Shown here: positions 1 through 11,420 of the stretch, in pieces | Layout: each line of letters opens with the position of its first letter | Numbering within the stretch: position 1 is the first letter of the stretch | NCBI GenBank assembly: GCA_943736015.1 | Contig: OX031069.1 | Span: forward strand, 21,271,235-21,335,234 | Reading direction: 5' to 3' | DNA: 64,000 nt | From: Tridacna crocea | Lineage: Eukaryota > Mollusca > Bivalvia > Cardiida > Cardiidae | The notes under the pieces: generated by a model | Told to the model about the DNA's origin: nothing | The model's database searches: none | The model's input: only the letters and a program-made list of their open reading frames with translations | Program-made: the position numbers and the translations under genes

Positions 1-231
1 CTTTACCATACGAGAAAATTTTAGACTGGTCCAAACTGAAAGCATTTGCAGACGACAAAATAAAGGTGACTAGGTGACTGAAAAATTGAAATTTGTTCTG
101 GGAAGGGTAGAAAACACTGTGGGAAAAGGAGAAAATGCTGGTTACCAGCATTTTCTCCTTTTTCCCCAGTGTTTTCAAAAGGCTTCTTTCTCCGGGGTGT
201 CAAAAGTAGGGATTGTGTAGTAATGGGTTAA
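1..231 (-). repeat. TTAA-hairpin element, left TTAA outside window
   Basis: The window opens inside the left terminus (CTTTACCATACGA). The centre reads CTGGTTACCAG and it ends TAATGGGTTAA. Confidence 0.85.
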
Positions 232-232
232 T

Positions 233-455
233 ATGTTTGAGGAGAAAACAGGCCTATTTTAGCTCCAGATTTCTCTAAACTGCTGACCATAGCTGAGTGA
301 ATTGCACCAGGTAGCGTTTTATTGAGTAAAACTTTATTCAGTTTGAAATTTAAAGTAACAGATGTCATCTAGAAAAGTAGTCCAGTTCTTTACCCAGGAT
401 GCCCAAATTAAAAAAATGAGTTAGTAGAATGCCACCTAGTGGGAGATAATGCTTG
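233..455 (+). repeat. GGGAGATAATG-type repeat
   Basis: TATGTTTGAGGAGAAAACAG to GTGGGAGATAATGC. The same body as 47493-47722, and inverted to 2085-2270. Confidence 0.55.
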
Positions 456-610
456 AAAGGCGAGTTCAGCATTCTAGGGGCTATCAAGTACTGCAAAAAG
501 TTTGAGTCTTTCCACAACAACTGTGCATTATTCATTCTTTTTAACCACAGCAGTCATTATACTCAGAATTATTTTGTAAATACTTGTCCTTGTTGACCCA
601 TAATTATCCA

Positions 611-803
611 TAACTCTTTACCATACAATCCAAAGATTTAACAAGAATAAAGGCTTTTATAAACATTCTGTGAAAAGGAGACATTGCTGGTAATTGATGT
701 TTTCTCCTTTTCCCACAATATTTTCTACCATATCAAAAACCTTTTCAATGATTTAAGCCATGCCTGCATTTGCTTTGAATTTAGTCCTCTGGTAAAGAGT
801 TAA
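611..803 (+). repeat. TTAA-hairpin element, degraded
   Basis: The termini are readable, but the palindrome centre has decayed to GCTGGTAATTGATG. It shares its right TTAA with the next copy. Confidence 0.65.
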
Positions 804-1030
804 CTCTTTAGCAAACAACCTTATTTCTAATACACTTTTAAATTGAGAGCATTTGCAGATGAAAAAAATTTGATTATGACTTGAACGATGAAATTGTCTT
901 TGAAACAGTAGAAAGGTAGAAACAACAGAAAATACATGTAACTAGCATTTCCTTCTTTTCCAAAGTTTTTTGAAAGCCTTCCTCTGTAGTGTCACTAAAA
1001 CTAAGGATTCTTGGCAATGGTAGCATATTG
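800..1030 (-). repeat. TTAA-hairpin element, very degraded
   Basis: Left terminus TTAACTCTTTAGCAAACAAC and GAGAGCATTTGCAGATG. The right end has lost its TTAA. Confidence 0.5.
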
Positions 1031-1629
1031 AATCAAAGCGTTGAGAACGCTGAAGTGGTATTTGTCAAGGAAACCCATTGCGTGGAATCAGTAGTTTGAA
1101 AGAAAAAGAGACGTATTGTTCAAATATTGGCTTAAAAGTAAATGATTACCTTTTCGGTAGAAGGGAAAGTACTCATGTACCTTAAAACTATAATTTTGAA
1201 ATATCTTTAGCCTTTCACATTTAATTTCCAACATTACAATCAATTACTTCAATCTATAAATATTCATGAGCAATCAAACGGAGTAGTGCACAATCATGGA
1301 ACGAATTGGTTTTTGAAGGAAAAAGCCCAGTAGGCAAATTTGTATCATTGCGCCAATAAAAGGTTATCAGCCAGAGAAGCTATTTTCAATCAAAAATAAG
1401 TATCTCAACAATCGATGACCCCACCCAATGTATTTTATAATGCCATTTCAAATTACATATCTGTGTGCCACCAAAAAACTCATTTGCCTGAGAAAGAATG
1501 AGTTTAACTGGGTTTATTTCCTTCAGCTTTGCACAAAATAAGATAAATAGTTATCAAAATTCAATCCTGAACTCATAGTGGTATTGTCTTCGACAAATAC
1601 CACAAAAAAAGGAAGACCTGGGTGAAAAC

Positions 1630-1800
1630 TTCTTGCTTTTGGTAAATTTTCTGAATGTCCAAGGACCATTCTACCTTACGATTTGGCTGGTTGTTAGACA
1701 AAATAGATCTAAAGATCCCAAAATTTGTAATGACTTGCTTGGTATAAGACATCATGGAGAATACACTAAATGCCCTTTTGACAGAGCATGGCTCATATGT
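1630..1800 (+). repeat. Dispersed repeat shared with 31075-31250
   Basis: GTCCAAGGACCATTCTACCT and GACTTGCTTGGTATAAGACA parallel GTCAGAGGACCAGTCTACCT and GACTGGCTTGGTACTATGCA in the other copy. Short ORFs in both are not supported as genes. Confidence 0.45.
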
Positions 1801-1850
1801 GACCCATCATCAAAAAAGGGACCTTCTGGGAACTGTGGAAAGTTTCAACT

Positions 1851-1885
1851 CTGGTCAGACTGTGCAGATTGCGCAGTCTGACCAG
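1851..1885. repeat. Short GTCAGACTG hairpin
   Basis: CTGGTCAGACTG and CAGTCTGACCAG are exact inverted arms. Related GATCAGACTGCA hairpins lie at 15740-15795, 26418-26455, 41305-41370, 46375-46430, 55330-55375, 55445-55495 and 56910-56955. Confidence 0.6.
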
Positions 1886-2084
1886 ATTCGACACTTCGTC
1901 ACTTTTTGCTTTTATGAAATTTTCTGTATGTAAAGTGGTCATTCTAGCAGTACCTTACTATACAATCATTTCTTAACTATCAACTTAAATTGACCTGCAC
2001 TACCTCTGATCTTTTTTTATCTACTTGATGTAGGTAATTCCCAGAACGTCTCTTTTCACATGACCGGTCACTTATATATTTGTC

Positions 2085-2270
2085 ATTATCTCCCTCTACA
2101 TGGCATTCTGCAAATACGCATCTATTTAATTTGGGCACTCTGGGTGCAAAACTGGACTACTTTTCTATGTGACAACGGTAACTTTGAATTTCAGACTAAA
2201 GTAAATGTTTACTCAATAAAACGCTACCTTGAGTGATTCATTCAGCTTGGATCAGCTAGGATATAACATA
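2085..2270 (-). repeat. Inverted copy of the GGGAGATAATG-type repeat
   Basis: ATTATCTCCCTCTACATGGC, then ACTCAATAAAACGCTACCTT. With 233-455 it makes an inverted pair around 456-2084, each bordered outside by a TTAA-hairpin copy. Confidence 0.55.
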
Positions 2271-2285
2271 TGCACCAGCCATTTA

Positions 2286-2514
2286 TTAACCCATTACCAC
2301 ACAATCCCTACTTTTGATGACCCTGAGAAAGAAGCATATAGAAAACATTGTGGGAATAGGAGAAAATGCTGGTAACCAGCATTTCCTCCTTTTCCCATAA
2401 TATTTTCTATCCTTTACAAAACAAATTTCAAATTTTCAGTCACTTTTATTTTGTCGTCAGCAAATGCTTTCGATTTGGACAAACCTAAGATTCTGTCGTT
2501 TGGTAATGAGTTAA
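2286..2514 (+). repeat. TTAA-hairpin element, 229 bp
   Basis: TTAACCCATTACCACACAAT to GGTAATGAGTTAA. The palindrome has a few unpaired bases (GGGAATAGG against CTTTTCCCATAAT). Confidence 0.85.
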
Positions 2515-2740
2515 CCCTTTTCCAAACAATCCCTGGTTTTTACGGGGTCAGGAATAGGAGCCTTTTGAAAACATTATGGGAAAAGGAGAAAATGCTGGTA
2601 ACCAGCATTTTCTCCTTTTCCCACAATGTTTTTTACCCTATCATATAGAAAAATCATCTTTTTAGCAACTGTAAAGTTGTCATCTGCAGAATATTTTCGG
2701 TTTGGTGTGGTCCAAAATTTGCCGTTTGGGAAAGGGTTAA
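2511..2740 (+). repeat. TTAA-hairpin element, head-to-tail with previous
   Basis: Shares TTAA 2511-2514 with the preceding copy. It belongs to the subfamily with GGTTTTTACGGGTCAGG and CATCTTTTTAGCAACTG. Confidence 0.85.
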
Positions 2741-3035
2741 ACACAGCCCCTTTAGGCTTGGATAATAGCTTCAGGCTAAGCCCTACTTTTCCCTAGAATA
2801 TGGGATTAGTGATGCATCATAGCAGACAGGTTGTATCTTCCAAGAATATGACACGTGCAGACAACAATAGTTCTAACTTCTCTTGTCTATGGATGTTTTC
2901 CAGCTTTTAGCTAAAACATCTTGTGAAATCTGATATGATTACAAAAGTCTGAATAATCTCTTTAAAATGTCAATTTTGTATCTGTAGAAAGTGACTGAAT
3001 AGCAACAAAAGATCAAACCATAAATTCTTTGTCTT

Positions 3036-3264
3036 TTAACTCTTTAACAAATGACAAAATTTTAGACTGGTCCAAATTGAAAACATTTGCAGACGACAAA
3101 ATAAAAGTGACTGAAAATTTGAAATTTCTTTTGGGAAGGGAAGAAAACATTGTGGGAAAAGGAGAAAATGCTGGTTACCAGCATTTTCTCCTTTTCCCAC
3201 AATGTTTTCAAAAGGCTTCCCTCTCAGGGTCGTTAAAAGTCGGGATTGTGTGGTAAAGGGTTAA
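3036..3264 (-). repeat. TTAA-hairpin element, 229 bp
   Basis: TTAACTCTTTAACAAATGAC to GTGGTAAAGGGTTAA with a fully paired palindrome at 3150-3211. Confidence 0.88.
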
Positions 3265-3368
3265 GCAATTCTAGAGATCTGAACATCTGAAAGAGAATAC
3301 TTTCAAAGTCAAAGAAGATCTTGTTTTAAAGGTGCATATTGCTGAGAAAACTTAATGGATTTTTTTTT

Positions 3369-3460
3369 TTAAACTCTTTACCTCACAATCCTGACTTTTA
3401 ACAACACATACAAAGAAGCCTTTTGAAAACATGTGAAAAGAAGAAAAAGCTGGAAACCAA
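3369..3460 (+). repeat. TTAA-hairpin left-half fragment
   Basis: AAACTCTTTACCTCACAATC to AAGCTGGAAACC, then unrelated sequence. The break is at the palindrome centre. Confidence 0.6.
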
Positions 3461-4069
3461 ACTTGGCTAAAATTTGGCCTTTGGCCTATGGCCAGTGGAG
3501 CTAAAAAAGTAAGAATTATGAAAAGGAAAAAATATGAAGGAAACTAAAATACTGGTTTTCAACATACAAGAAATTGTGGGAAAATATGCAATTTTCTAAA
3601 ATTGTTTACTGCAGAGGGATCTATGGAATCAATAGCAGTAGCTTAGGTGTGAACAAAAGTAGCAACGAAAGCTTAACTGGAAACTGCACTTCAAAGACGA
3701 AGTCAGAGACTGAATGTTGCTGCAGAAATTAATATCTAATGTAATTCCCAGCTTCATAAAAGACATTACACATCAACAGTGAACTGGAGGGCATTCTAGC
3801 ATATAATGGAAAATTCCTCTACCTTCCTGAAGATGGCAACTTTTGTTTAATGTGGAAAGATCTTAGAGTTTCTACCTCTAAATGTATTTCTAGTACTGTA
3901 CAATCAAATTTAAAATGCCAATTGCAAAATTCAGTTGAAACTCTTGCACGAATGGCATATTTTCAGATTTAAATAAAAAGATCATATCAAACACAAGTCA
4001 AATGATGTGATCTTTTTATTTTCAGACAAGGAAAAATGCACAATTCTTTTTTAGAAATTGAGTGGTATT

Positions 4070-4205
4070 TTGACCCAAATGATGGGATAAAAAGGTAGAA
4101 GACAATGTAGCAAAGGAGAAAAATGTTCAGCTTTTTCCGCGATACCTTCAAAAGGTGTTGACTATAAAGTTGTCAAAACTCTGGATCGTGTGCTACACTG
4201 TTAAA
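4070..4205 (-). repeat. TTAA-hairpin degraded right part
   Basis: AGGTAGAAGACAATG..AAAATGTTCAGCTTTTTCC..CTTCAAAAGG and CACTGTTAA. Confidence 0.45.
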
Positions 4206-4965
4206 CAGATTGGTTGGTGAAAAACCGCTTCATTCAATTCAATATAATTTGAAAACTAGGTGTAAAATTCAACTAGCCCATTCCCATTGGCAAGTGATCT
4301 TTGACATTGAGCGAGTGCAAAAAACCTGACTAAACCCACTGGGCAAGCACATTTTCTGATGTATAACATGCACTTTGTTAAAGTCATTAAAATTTGGTAA
4401 AAATAGTTTATTACAGAGAACTGCTAATCTATAGACCTGAAGTTAACAATTCTTTGCGAATACTTTTGAAGTCAGGACAACTTGGAGTATAATCGGCTCT
4501 CAAAGCTTTAGTCATCTTTTCTTAGCATACGAGAATAGCAAAGGGAATTCCCAAGGTAGTCACTAAATAGCATCATATAATGCTGACGTCATAGATTCAT
4601 GATAGGACTAGATGCACAGCATATAACGCAGAATCAAGGCGTGGCTTTAGAAATTATGTGTGGCACCTAAATCTCATTGGAGATTCCTGATTCAGGTTCA
4701 AACTAAATATTGTGTGGAAATTTTGTGAGCACATCATTGGATGCAGATCGGGCAAAATCAAAATTTAGTTCAATAGCATTGTATGGTGTGTAACTGGACA
4801 AAACCTGTATTCCTCTTTAGCAGGTTACTGAATTATAATGAAATGCCTAATGTAATACTGAATTACTGTTTCCCAAACAGCATGAAATTAGATTCTTTCA
4901 AATTTAAAACCCAAACAGGACTAATACATCAAGGTTTTCTGTTAACTTTCACTACAAATAACAAC

Positions 4966-5194
4966 TTAAACCTTTACCAAACAATCACTGGTTTTCACGA
5001 CCTTGAGATAGAAGCCTTTTGAAAACATTGTGGGAAAAGGAGAAAATGCTGGTAACCAGCATTTTCTCCTTTTCCCACAATCTTTTCAACCCTGCTGGAA
5101 ACAATTTTGAATTTTTGAGTTATGTCTATTTTGTCTTCTGCAAGTGCTTTCAATCTGGACCAGTCTAGAATTTTGTCGTTTGGTAAAGGGTTAA
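4966..5194 (+). repeat. TTAA-hairpin element, 229 bp
   Basis: TTAAACCTTTACCAAACAAT to GTTTGGTAAAGGGTTAA; palindrome complete apart from CAATCTTTT. Confidence 0.88.
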
Positions 5195-5284
5195 GTAGCT
5201 TTCGCCCATAGAGAAGATCAATAGCTTTGATCTATGATATCCGCTACCTGATGCTAAAGACTTATAATGAAGTACTCAACAAAA

Positions 5285-5480
5285 TGTTCTCTCCAAGCCA
5301 CTGGCAGCTTTCGCACGTAACTATCACAAAGAAACAATGATCAGTGGTGAGAGAAGATTGAATCGTGTCACAATGATCTATCATCAATCCTCCGAAAGAA
5401 ATTGCCCACGCCTATGGGATTAAACTTGGGGTCCCCTGTAAGTACTGTATGCTGTAACCAATTGTGCTGCATGAACTGCT
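5285..5480 (-). repeat. Degraded SINE body
   Basis: CTCTCCAAGCCACTGGCAGC and ATCATCAATCCTCCGAAAG match the 20251-20548 SINE body. The tRNA head is eroded. Confidence 0.5.
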
Positions 5481-6054
5481 GGTTAATTGCATTTTCTCCT
5501 AATTGAACAATATTTGTAAAAAGGTTTCTCCAACAGGGTTGTGAAAACTCATTTTTTTTTGTACAGAGTCAATGAAATGGACTTTTTCCAACAGAAAAAT
5601 GCTACTGTTAGTGGCAGTCTAAGAATGTATTCAAGTGGCAGGCTGTCCAGATCATAGGTCAAAAGCTATGTTGTGTGTAGTCTGATCTTATTGTTTATTA
5701 GGTTACACACATGCAACAATTTTTAATTAAGATCAAGTGCCAGTGACAAAACTGCATGCTTTTGATTTGGGCAAGTTCTAAATTTTGTTGGTTGTAACGA
5801 GTTAATTAATGGTCCTAAAAATGGAAGGCTATTTCTCCTGTACAGATAACTAACAAGGAGAACATTTGCCTAGAACCTATAGTGAAAAAAGCTGTACTCA
5901 TGTTATTCTCTTTATTGCATAAACTAATGAGCTAATTAATTTCCCCCAGACTGGTGTTATGTTTTTATCTGGAACTTGAGTCTCTGGCAGACTGTGTCAT
6001 AACTTTGCTTTTATCCTCACTACCCTTCACTTAAACAAATTCATTTCCAGAGGA

Positions 6055-6228
6055 AAAAAGGTTTGTTTTTTTTAAATACTTAGGGAAAAGGAGAAAAATA
6101 CAGGTTATCAACATTTTCTCCTTTTCCAAAAATGATTTCCGTCCATTTAGAAACAATGCAGAATCATAGATTTGTTATCTGCAAGACCTTCCTTCATAGA
6201 CCAGTCTAAAACTCTGCCCTCTTAAACA
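6055..6228 (+). repeat. TTAA-hairpin element, degraded
   Basis: AGGGAAAAGGAGAAAAATAC and CATTTTCTCCTTTTCC with a mutated centre; right arm GACCAGTCTAAAACTCTG. Confidence 0.5.
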
Positions 6229-6632
6229 TTAGAAAGGATAGTGACCTTCGAAACCATCTCTCACATGTACAATCTTTGTTAGACTAACAAAAAAAACTTT
6301 TTTATCACCAAAAGAATAATCATATCACATGATCAAAGAAAACAACAGCTTATTCTATATCTTGAAAATGTTGGAAAAGAAGCAACTGTATGTAACCAGC
6401 GGCTTACCTTTTCCTACAATGTTGTCAAGGACTTATAGGGTTCTCACTTTACTGAAGAGTCCCAAGTTTTTGAGAATTTGAGGAAGAAGGCCTTCAAAAA
6501 CTTTGTAGGAAAAAAGGAGAAAATGTAGGTAACCTGTAGTTCTCCTTTTCTCAAAATGCCATTGCCTGTGAAGGCAAGAACATTTCTGGCAAATGCTTTA
6601 GTAAAAAGTAGCTAAAAGGCTGCTGATTTTTC

Positions 6633-6727
6633 TTAACCCTTTACCACACCATCCCGACTTTTAACATGACTGTGTAAGAAGCCTTTTGAAAACATTGTGG
6701 GAAAAGGAGAAAATGCTGGTAACCAAA
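6633..6727 (+). repeat. TTAA-hairpin left half, cut at the palindrome centre
   Basis: Normal up to GCTGGTAACCA. It then switches to AATGGTTTAGCCAAT, a stretch that also occurs at 7667-7681. Confidence 0.75.
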
Positions 6728-7016
6728 TGGTTTAGCCAATTAGAGTTGTATTACTTTCTAAATCTAGAATTAACTTTAGAATGAAATCAAGACTGGTTTG
6801 TAAAATACAGACCAAGGGACTGCCAAAGATTCAATGACGTAGTTTCTCAATACCTGTATATGTGTTTTGCACCTAAAGATTGTGTCATGCAAAAAAAATC
6901 ATAAACATAGCTTTGGTGCAGACATAAAACAAGTGAGATGGTAACTGCCAGTTTTGGCTTAGCAGTAAATGCAAAATTTCAGACACTTGCCATTGATCAA
7001 GCATCACGGTAAAAAC

Positions 7017-7155
7017 TGATTGATAGATGATGTTTAATGGTGCTTTTAACGTTGTTTCAGTTATATCACTGCAGCCAGTGCACATATTCATGCTCTCCTC
7101 GAGTTTCTTTTCACAAACTGGACCTTGCACAATTGTATTCTAAAGCACTTCTGGC
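7017..7155 (-). repeat. SINE 3' part
   Basis: TGATTGATAGATGATGTTTA and ATATCACTGCAGCCAGTGCA match the 3' part of the 20251 SINE. The 5' head is absent. Confidence 0.5.
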
Positions 7156-7689
7156 AGCAAAGAAGGACAAAGGAGAAGCGAAAGTCTCAGTAGGTTGCAA
7201 AGGAATGCATAGTGATTGCCAGTTTCAAAGCAGGCTTGACATGAATCTTCCCCCCCCCCCCCTTGCTTCATCACCTTCCCAAAATTAATACATTAAAACA
7301 TGACTATGTACTGGCCATGAGATATTCTCCTTTTGGGTAATGATCTCATTTCTCTGCAGCCACATTTCTCAAAATTCTGACAAATTTTAAAAAGAGAGTA
7401 TTTTGATGTCTGCAACTTTCATCTGTTACAAGCAAGCAGGGCAGTCTCCACCAACACAAATGGCCACTGTTCAGAGCCTAATAACGAGGTCCGAAGGACA
7501 GCGTTTCAATGTGCCTCATGCTGCATGAAAGAAACCAAAAAGACCAACACTGAGACCAGCCTTGGTCCCAATTCACCAACCATTCTCAAGGTTATCTTTT
7601 GTCTTATTTTTCAAGATTTTCTGACTGTGAAAGAAAAGAATCGGAACTTCTGATTGGCTAAACCAAATGGTTTAGCCAATCAAAAGTTC

Positions 7690-7816
7690 TGTTACTTTCA
7701 CAATGAACAATGGGTTAACAATTGGTTAACAGCAATTTCTCCTTTTTTCAACAATGTGTTTGAAGGCTTTCTTTCACAGGGTCATTAAAACTTAGGATCA
7801 TTTGGTGAAGAGTTAT
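7690..7816 (-). repeat. TTAA-hairpin right half
   Basis: AATTGGTTAACAGCAATTTC and CTCCTTTTTTCAACAATG to GGTGAAGAGTTAT. Confidence 0.55.
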
Positions 7817-7901
7817 AATTCCTCATTCAGTACTGCGAATCATTGGTATCTAAATACGAGTCACAGTTACTTCCCTTCCATTAAGTTTACACAAAAATAG
7901 A

Positions 7902-8122
7902 TTAACCCTTTTCAAAACAGTCCCTGGTTTTTACAACCCTATAAAAGAAGCCGTTTGAAAACATTAAGGGAAAAGGAGAAAATGCTGGTAACCAGCATTT
8001 TCTCCTTTTTCCACTATGTTTTCTACCCTCCCATAACAAATTTCAAATCACATTATTTTTGTCATCTGCAAATTCTTTTAATTTTATCCAGTCTAAAATT
8101 TTGTCATTTGGTAAAGAGTTAA
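7902..8122 (+). repeat. TTAA-hairpin element
   Basis: TTAACCCTTTTCAAAACAGT to GGTAAAGAGTTAA; 221 bp, with a small deletion in the right arm. Confidence 0.85.
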
Positions 8123-8169
8123 GCTTGTATATACATATGCCATGCTTACATATGAGACAGCAGTTGCAG

Positions 8170-8398
8170 TTAACTCTATCCGAAACAATCCCTGGTTTTC
8201 ACGACCCCGAAACCAAAGCCTTTTGAAAACATTGTGGGAAAAGGAGAAAATGCTGGTAACCAGCATGTTCTGCTTTTCCCACAATGGTTCTTACCCAGCT
8301 GGAAACAAATTTCAATTTTTGAGTTTCATTTATGCTGTTGTCTGCAACTGCTCTGAATCTGGACCAGTCTAGAATTTTGTCGTTTTGTAAAGAGTTAA
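8170..8398 (+). repeat. TTAA-hairpin element, 229 bp
   Basis: TTAACTCTATCCGAAACAAT to GTTTTGTAAAGAGTTAA; the right arm has a C->G change in TTCTGCTTTTCCC. Confidence 0.85.
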
Positions 8399-8400
8399 AG

Positions 8401-8500
8401 TAAACAAGAGGACCATGATGGTCCTATATCGCTCACCTGAGTACTAAGCAGTAAAGGTCTACAATGAAGATAAATATCAAATATCACTGTTCAAGGCTAA
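8401..8500 (+). mobile_element. Left end of a tandem-core (pearl-like) element
   Basis: ACAAGAGGACCATGATGGTC with a small hairpin, then TATCGCTCACCTGAG. The body is lost after about 100 bp and an unrelated hairpin fragment follows. Confidence 0.5.
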
Positions 8501-8509
8501 ATAATTCTG

Positions 8510-8616
8510 ACAGGGTATGTAACTGTGCAAAAAGCATTTTCTTCTTTTCTGAAAATGCTTTCACAACCTTTCTTATTCAGGGTCATTGAAAGTCAGGGTT
8601 GTATGGTAAGAGATTA
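8510..8616 (-). repeat. TTAA-hairpin right-half fragment
   Basis: GCATTTTCTTCTTTTCTG to GTATGGTAAGAGATTAA. Confidence 0.5.
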
Positions 8617-9234
8617 AATTAACTTGGAAGGCCAGGCATTAATTTCCTGGTCAAAATGGTGGTCGAATGACAGATTAAAACATCATTCGCTCATTGGTAA
8701 GACACAAATGAGACTTGTCTCAGTAACTTTTGATCAAATGTCAAAGGATGTTGGCTGAGACAGTAATCAAGCCAGCGCAAACTAGGAACCCTAGACTAAC
8801 AGCTCACAACATTACTGACTGATCTATCGGGGCTCAAGTCCAGTATGTGAAAGGTAACCCTTTTTCTGTGACACATCTTACAGAAAAAAATTGTATCAAA
8901 AGACTATCTTAAGGAAAACATGTTTTAAGTTTCATAAATGCCAAGTACTTTAGAAGATATCTGTCAAGGTAGATGGATGGGCAAACTGACTAATTGGTCC
9001 ATAATGAAATTATACATTTAGTCCCCTTTTTTGATAACATGTCGTTTCATGAAATAAAATCAAATAACTATTGTCTGTCGCTTAACAAGATGAAGTTTAA
9101 TTACACCTTGTCCTGTAGTGAAAGAGATATTGGTCCACAGTGAAAATTTACACCTAGCCCCATTTTTCAATGACATGACATTTAATGAAAAAGAGTAAAA
9201 TATTGTTATTGGCAGACTTATCATAAGGTACACA

Positions 9235-10447
9235 CGTTTTCCTTCTTTGTTCCCATGTTCAAACTCATGACCATCAGGACCGGGCCAGTTTGAACCCCAT
9301 TGTATCGTATTTGGTGGAGGTCCACTAGAAGATGCTACATATGAAATATCAAAGCTCTACGACATCCAGTTTCAGAGAAATTTTTTTCAAAGTTTTCCGT
9401 CTTTTTCCTATGTTTCGAACTTGTGGCCCCCAGGGCTGGGCAAGTTTGGATCCCAGGGACATCACTTGAACAAACTTGGTAGAAGTCAACTAGCAGATGC
9501 TACAGTCATACCAAATATCAAAGCTCTATTCCTTCTTGTTTCAGAGAAGAAGATTTTTAAAGTTTTCCTTCTTTGTTCCTATGTTTCAAACTTGTGACCC
9601 CCGAGGGCAGGGCCATCATATGTACAATCTTGGTAGAGGTCCACTAGTTGATGCTACATACCAAATATCAAAGCTCTGCACCTCCTAGTTTCAGAAAAAG
9701 ATTTTTAAAGTTTTCCTTCTTTGTTCCTATGTTTCAAAATTGTGACCCCAAGGGCAGGGCCAGTTTTGACCCCAGGGGCATCATATGAACAATCTTGGTA
9801 GAGGTCCACTAGGAGATGCTACATACCAAATATCAATGCTCTGCACCTTCTACTTTCAGAGAAGAAAAATTTTAAAATTTTCCTTCTTTGTTCCTATGTT
9901 TCAAACTTGTGACCCCCAGGGCAGGGCCAGTTTTGACCCCAAGGGCATCATATGAACAATCTTGGTAGAGGTCCACTATGAGATGCTACATACCAAATAT
10001 CAAAGCTCTGCACTTTCTTGTTTTCAGAGAATAAGAATTTTAAAGTTTTCCTTCTTTGTTCCTATGTTTCAAACTTGTGACCCCCAGAGCAGGGCCAGTT
10101 TTGTCCCCAGGGGCAACATATGAACAATCACAGTAGAAGTCTACTAGGAGATACTACATACCAAATATAAAAGCTCTACACCTTCTAGTTTCAGAGAAGA
10201 AGATTTTTAAAATTTTCCTTCTTTGTTCCTATGTGTCAAACTTGTGACCCCCAAGATTTGACCTAGTGACATAGCTTTTGAACCGACATGACCCATTTTC
10301 AAAGTCATCTGAGATAATCATCAAGACAACAATCTGACCAAGTTTTGTGAGTATTGGACTAAACATTTGGCCTCCAGAGCATACACAAGGTAAAAGTTGA
10401 GGGAAGACATTGGACACATTATGATTACAAAGGCTCACCTTGAGCAC
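9235..10447 (+). mobile_element. Tandem-core element, about 167-bp units, chimeric right part
   Basis: Units marked by CCTTCTTTGTTCCTATGTTT recur at about 9407, 9578, 9726, 9893, 10061 and 10228, i.e. mostly 167-171 bp with one 148-bp unit. Each includes GACCCCCAGGGCAGGGCC and CTACATACCAAATATC. The last 200 bases (10250-10447) instead match the roughly 146-bp unit of the 50011-52151 element and end in GGCTCACCTTGAGCACTTC. Confidence 0.65.
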
Positions 10448-10594
10448 TTCTTCCTAAGGATCGTTTACATGGGAATGTTAAGTAAACAGGTTAAATATCA
10501 AGACTTAAACCAATAGAATTTCTTTCAGAATGATCACACAATAATTGAAAAAGAGAAATCAAAAAGCATAAATAAGATAAATAAAGCAAAATAA

Positions 10595-10809
10595 TTAACC
10601 CTTTACCATGCAATCAAAGCTTTTAACATGAAAAAGATGGTTTTGGAAAGCATGGTGGGAAAACCCAAAAATGTTGTTACTAGCATTTTCTCCTTCCCAC
10701 CATGTTTTCTACCCTTTCCTAAAAAAATCTGATACATTAAGCCATATCTAAGTGGTTGTCGGCAAATGCTCTATATTAGGACAAGTTGAAACATTTGTTG
10801 TGTGGTTAA
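10595..10809 (+). repeat. TTAA-hairpin element, variant palindrome
   Basis: TTAACCCTTTACCATGCAAT. The stem changes to CATGGTGGGAA / CTTCCCACCATG, complementary in both arms. Confidence 0.7.
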
Positions 10810-11013
10810 GAATTATCTTGTCCAAATTGAACACATTAGCAGACAACAAAATCAACATGACTCAAAAATGGAAACTTGACTTTGGAAGTGTACAAAACAT
10901 TGTGGGAAAAGGAGAAAATGCTGGTTACCAGCATTTTGTCCATTTCCCACAGTGTTTTCAAAAGTCTTCTTCCTCAGGGTTGTAAAATCCTGGGATTGTT
11001 TGGTAAAGAATTG
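10806..11013 (-). repeat. TTAA-hairpin element, head-to-tail
   Basis: Shares TTAA with the previous copy. Its left terminus is shortened to TTAAGAATTATCTTGTCC. Confidence 0.7.
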
Positions 11014-11306
11014 AAGCCCCATACACTTACATGCTCATTGACTATAGCAGCTTGGCAAACCATTTCAGTTGGCAATGTGTCACTTCTATAATGGTTAGTA
11101 TATAGACTGTTAGCAAAGCGCATACATGGGCACATTCTCTAAAATAAAAGTGCATTATTTTATCCCATAACCATAGTAACACAACAAAGAAAAACTTTTT
11201 TTTTTATTATGAAAAGAGGCAAGAAAGAGTTTTTTCTCTTCAAATATTGTAGGAAGGTTGGCAACTTCGCATACCTCCTTGGCAACTTCACATACCTCCT
11301 TTTCTA

Positions 11307-11420
11307 TGACCGTATGTTTTGCAACATGCGAAAAGAGCATTTGGACATTTGCGTAAAGTGTCGTCTAGGATCAGCCTTCGCTGTCCATGCAGGCTAATCC
11401 AAGATGGCACTTCATGTCTA
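11307..11420. repeat. Half copy of the TAAAGTGTCG palindromic element
   Basis: TTTTGCAACATGCGAAAAG..GACATTTGCGTAAAGTGTCG, then a degraded inner hairpin (GATCAGCC..GGCTAATCC) ending in a decayed GACACTT. The outer right half is missing. Confidence 0.5.

Noticed and set aside
2451..2648. Recurring ORF containing 'KTLWEKEKMLVTSIFSFSHNVF' in many places
   Set aside because: It is the hairpin palindrome read in one frame; it appears on both strands wherever a copy lies and has no conserved extension.
8640..8890. tRNA-derived SINE near 8.8 kb
   Set aside because: A box A-like stretch is visible but the B box and tail are too eroded to support the call.
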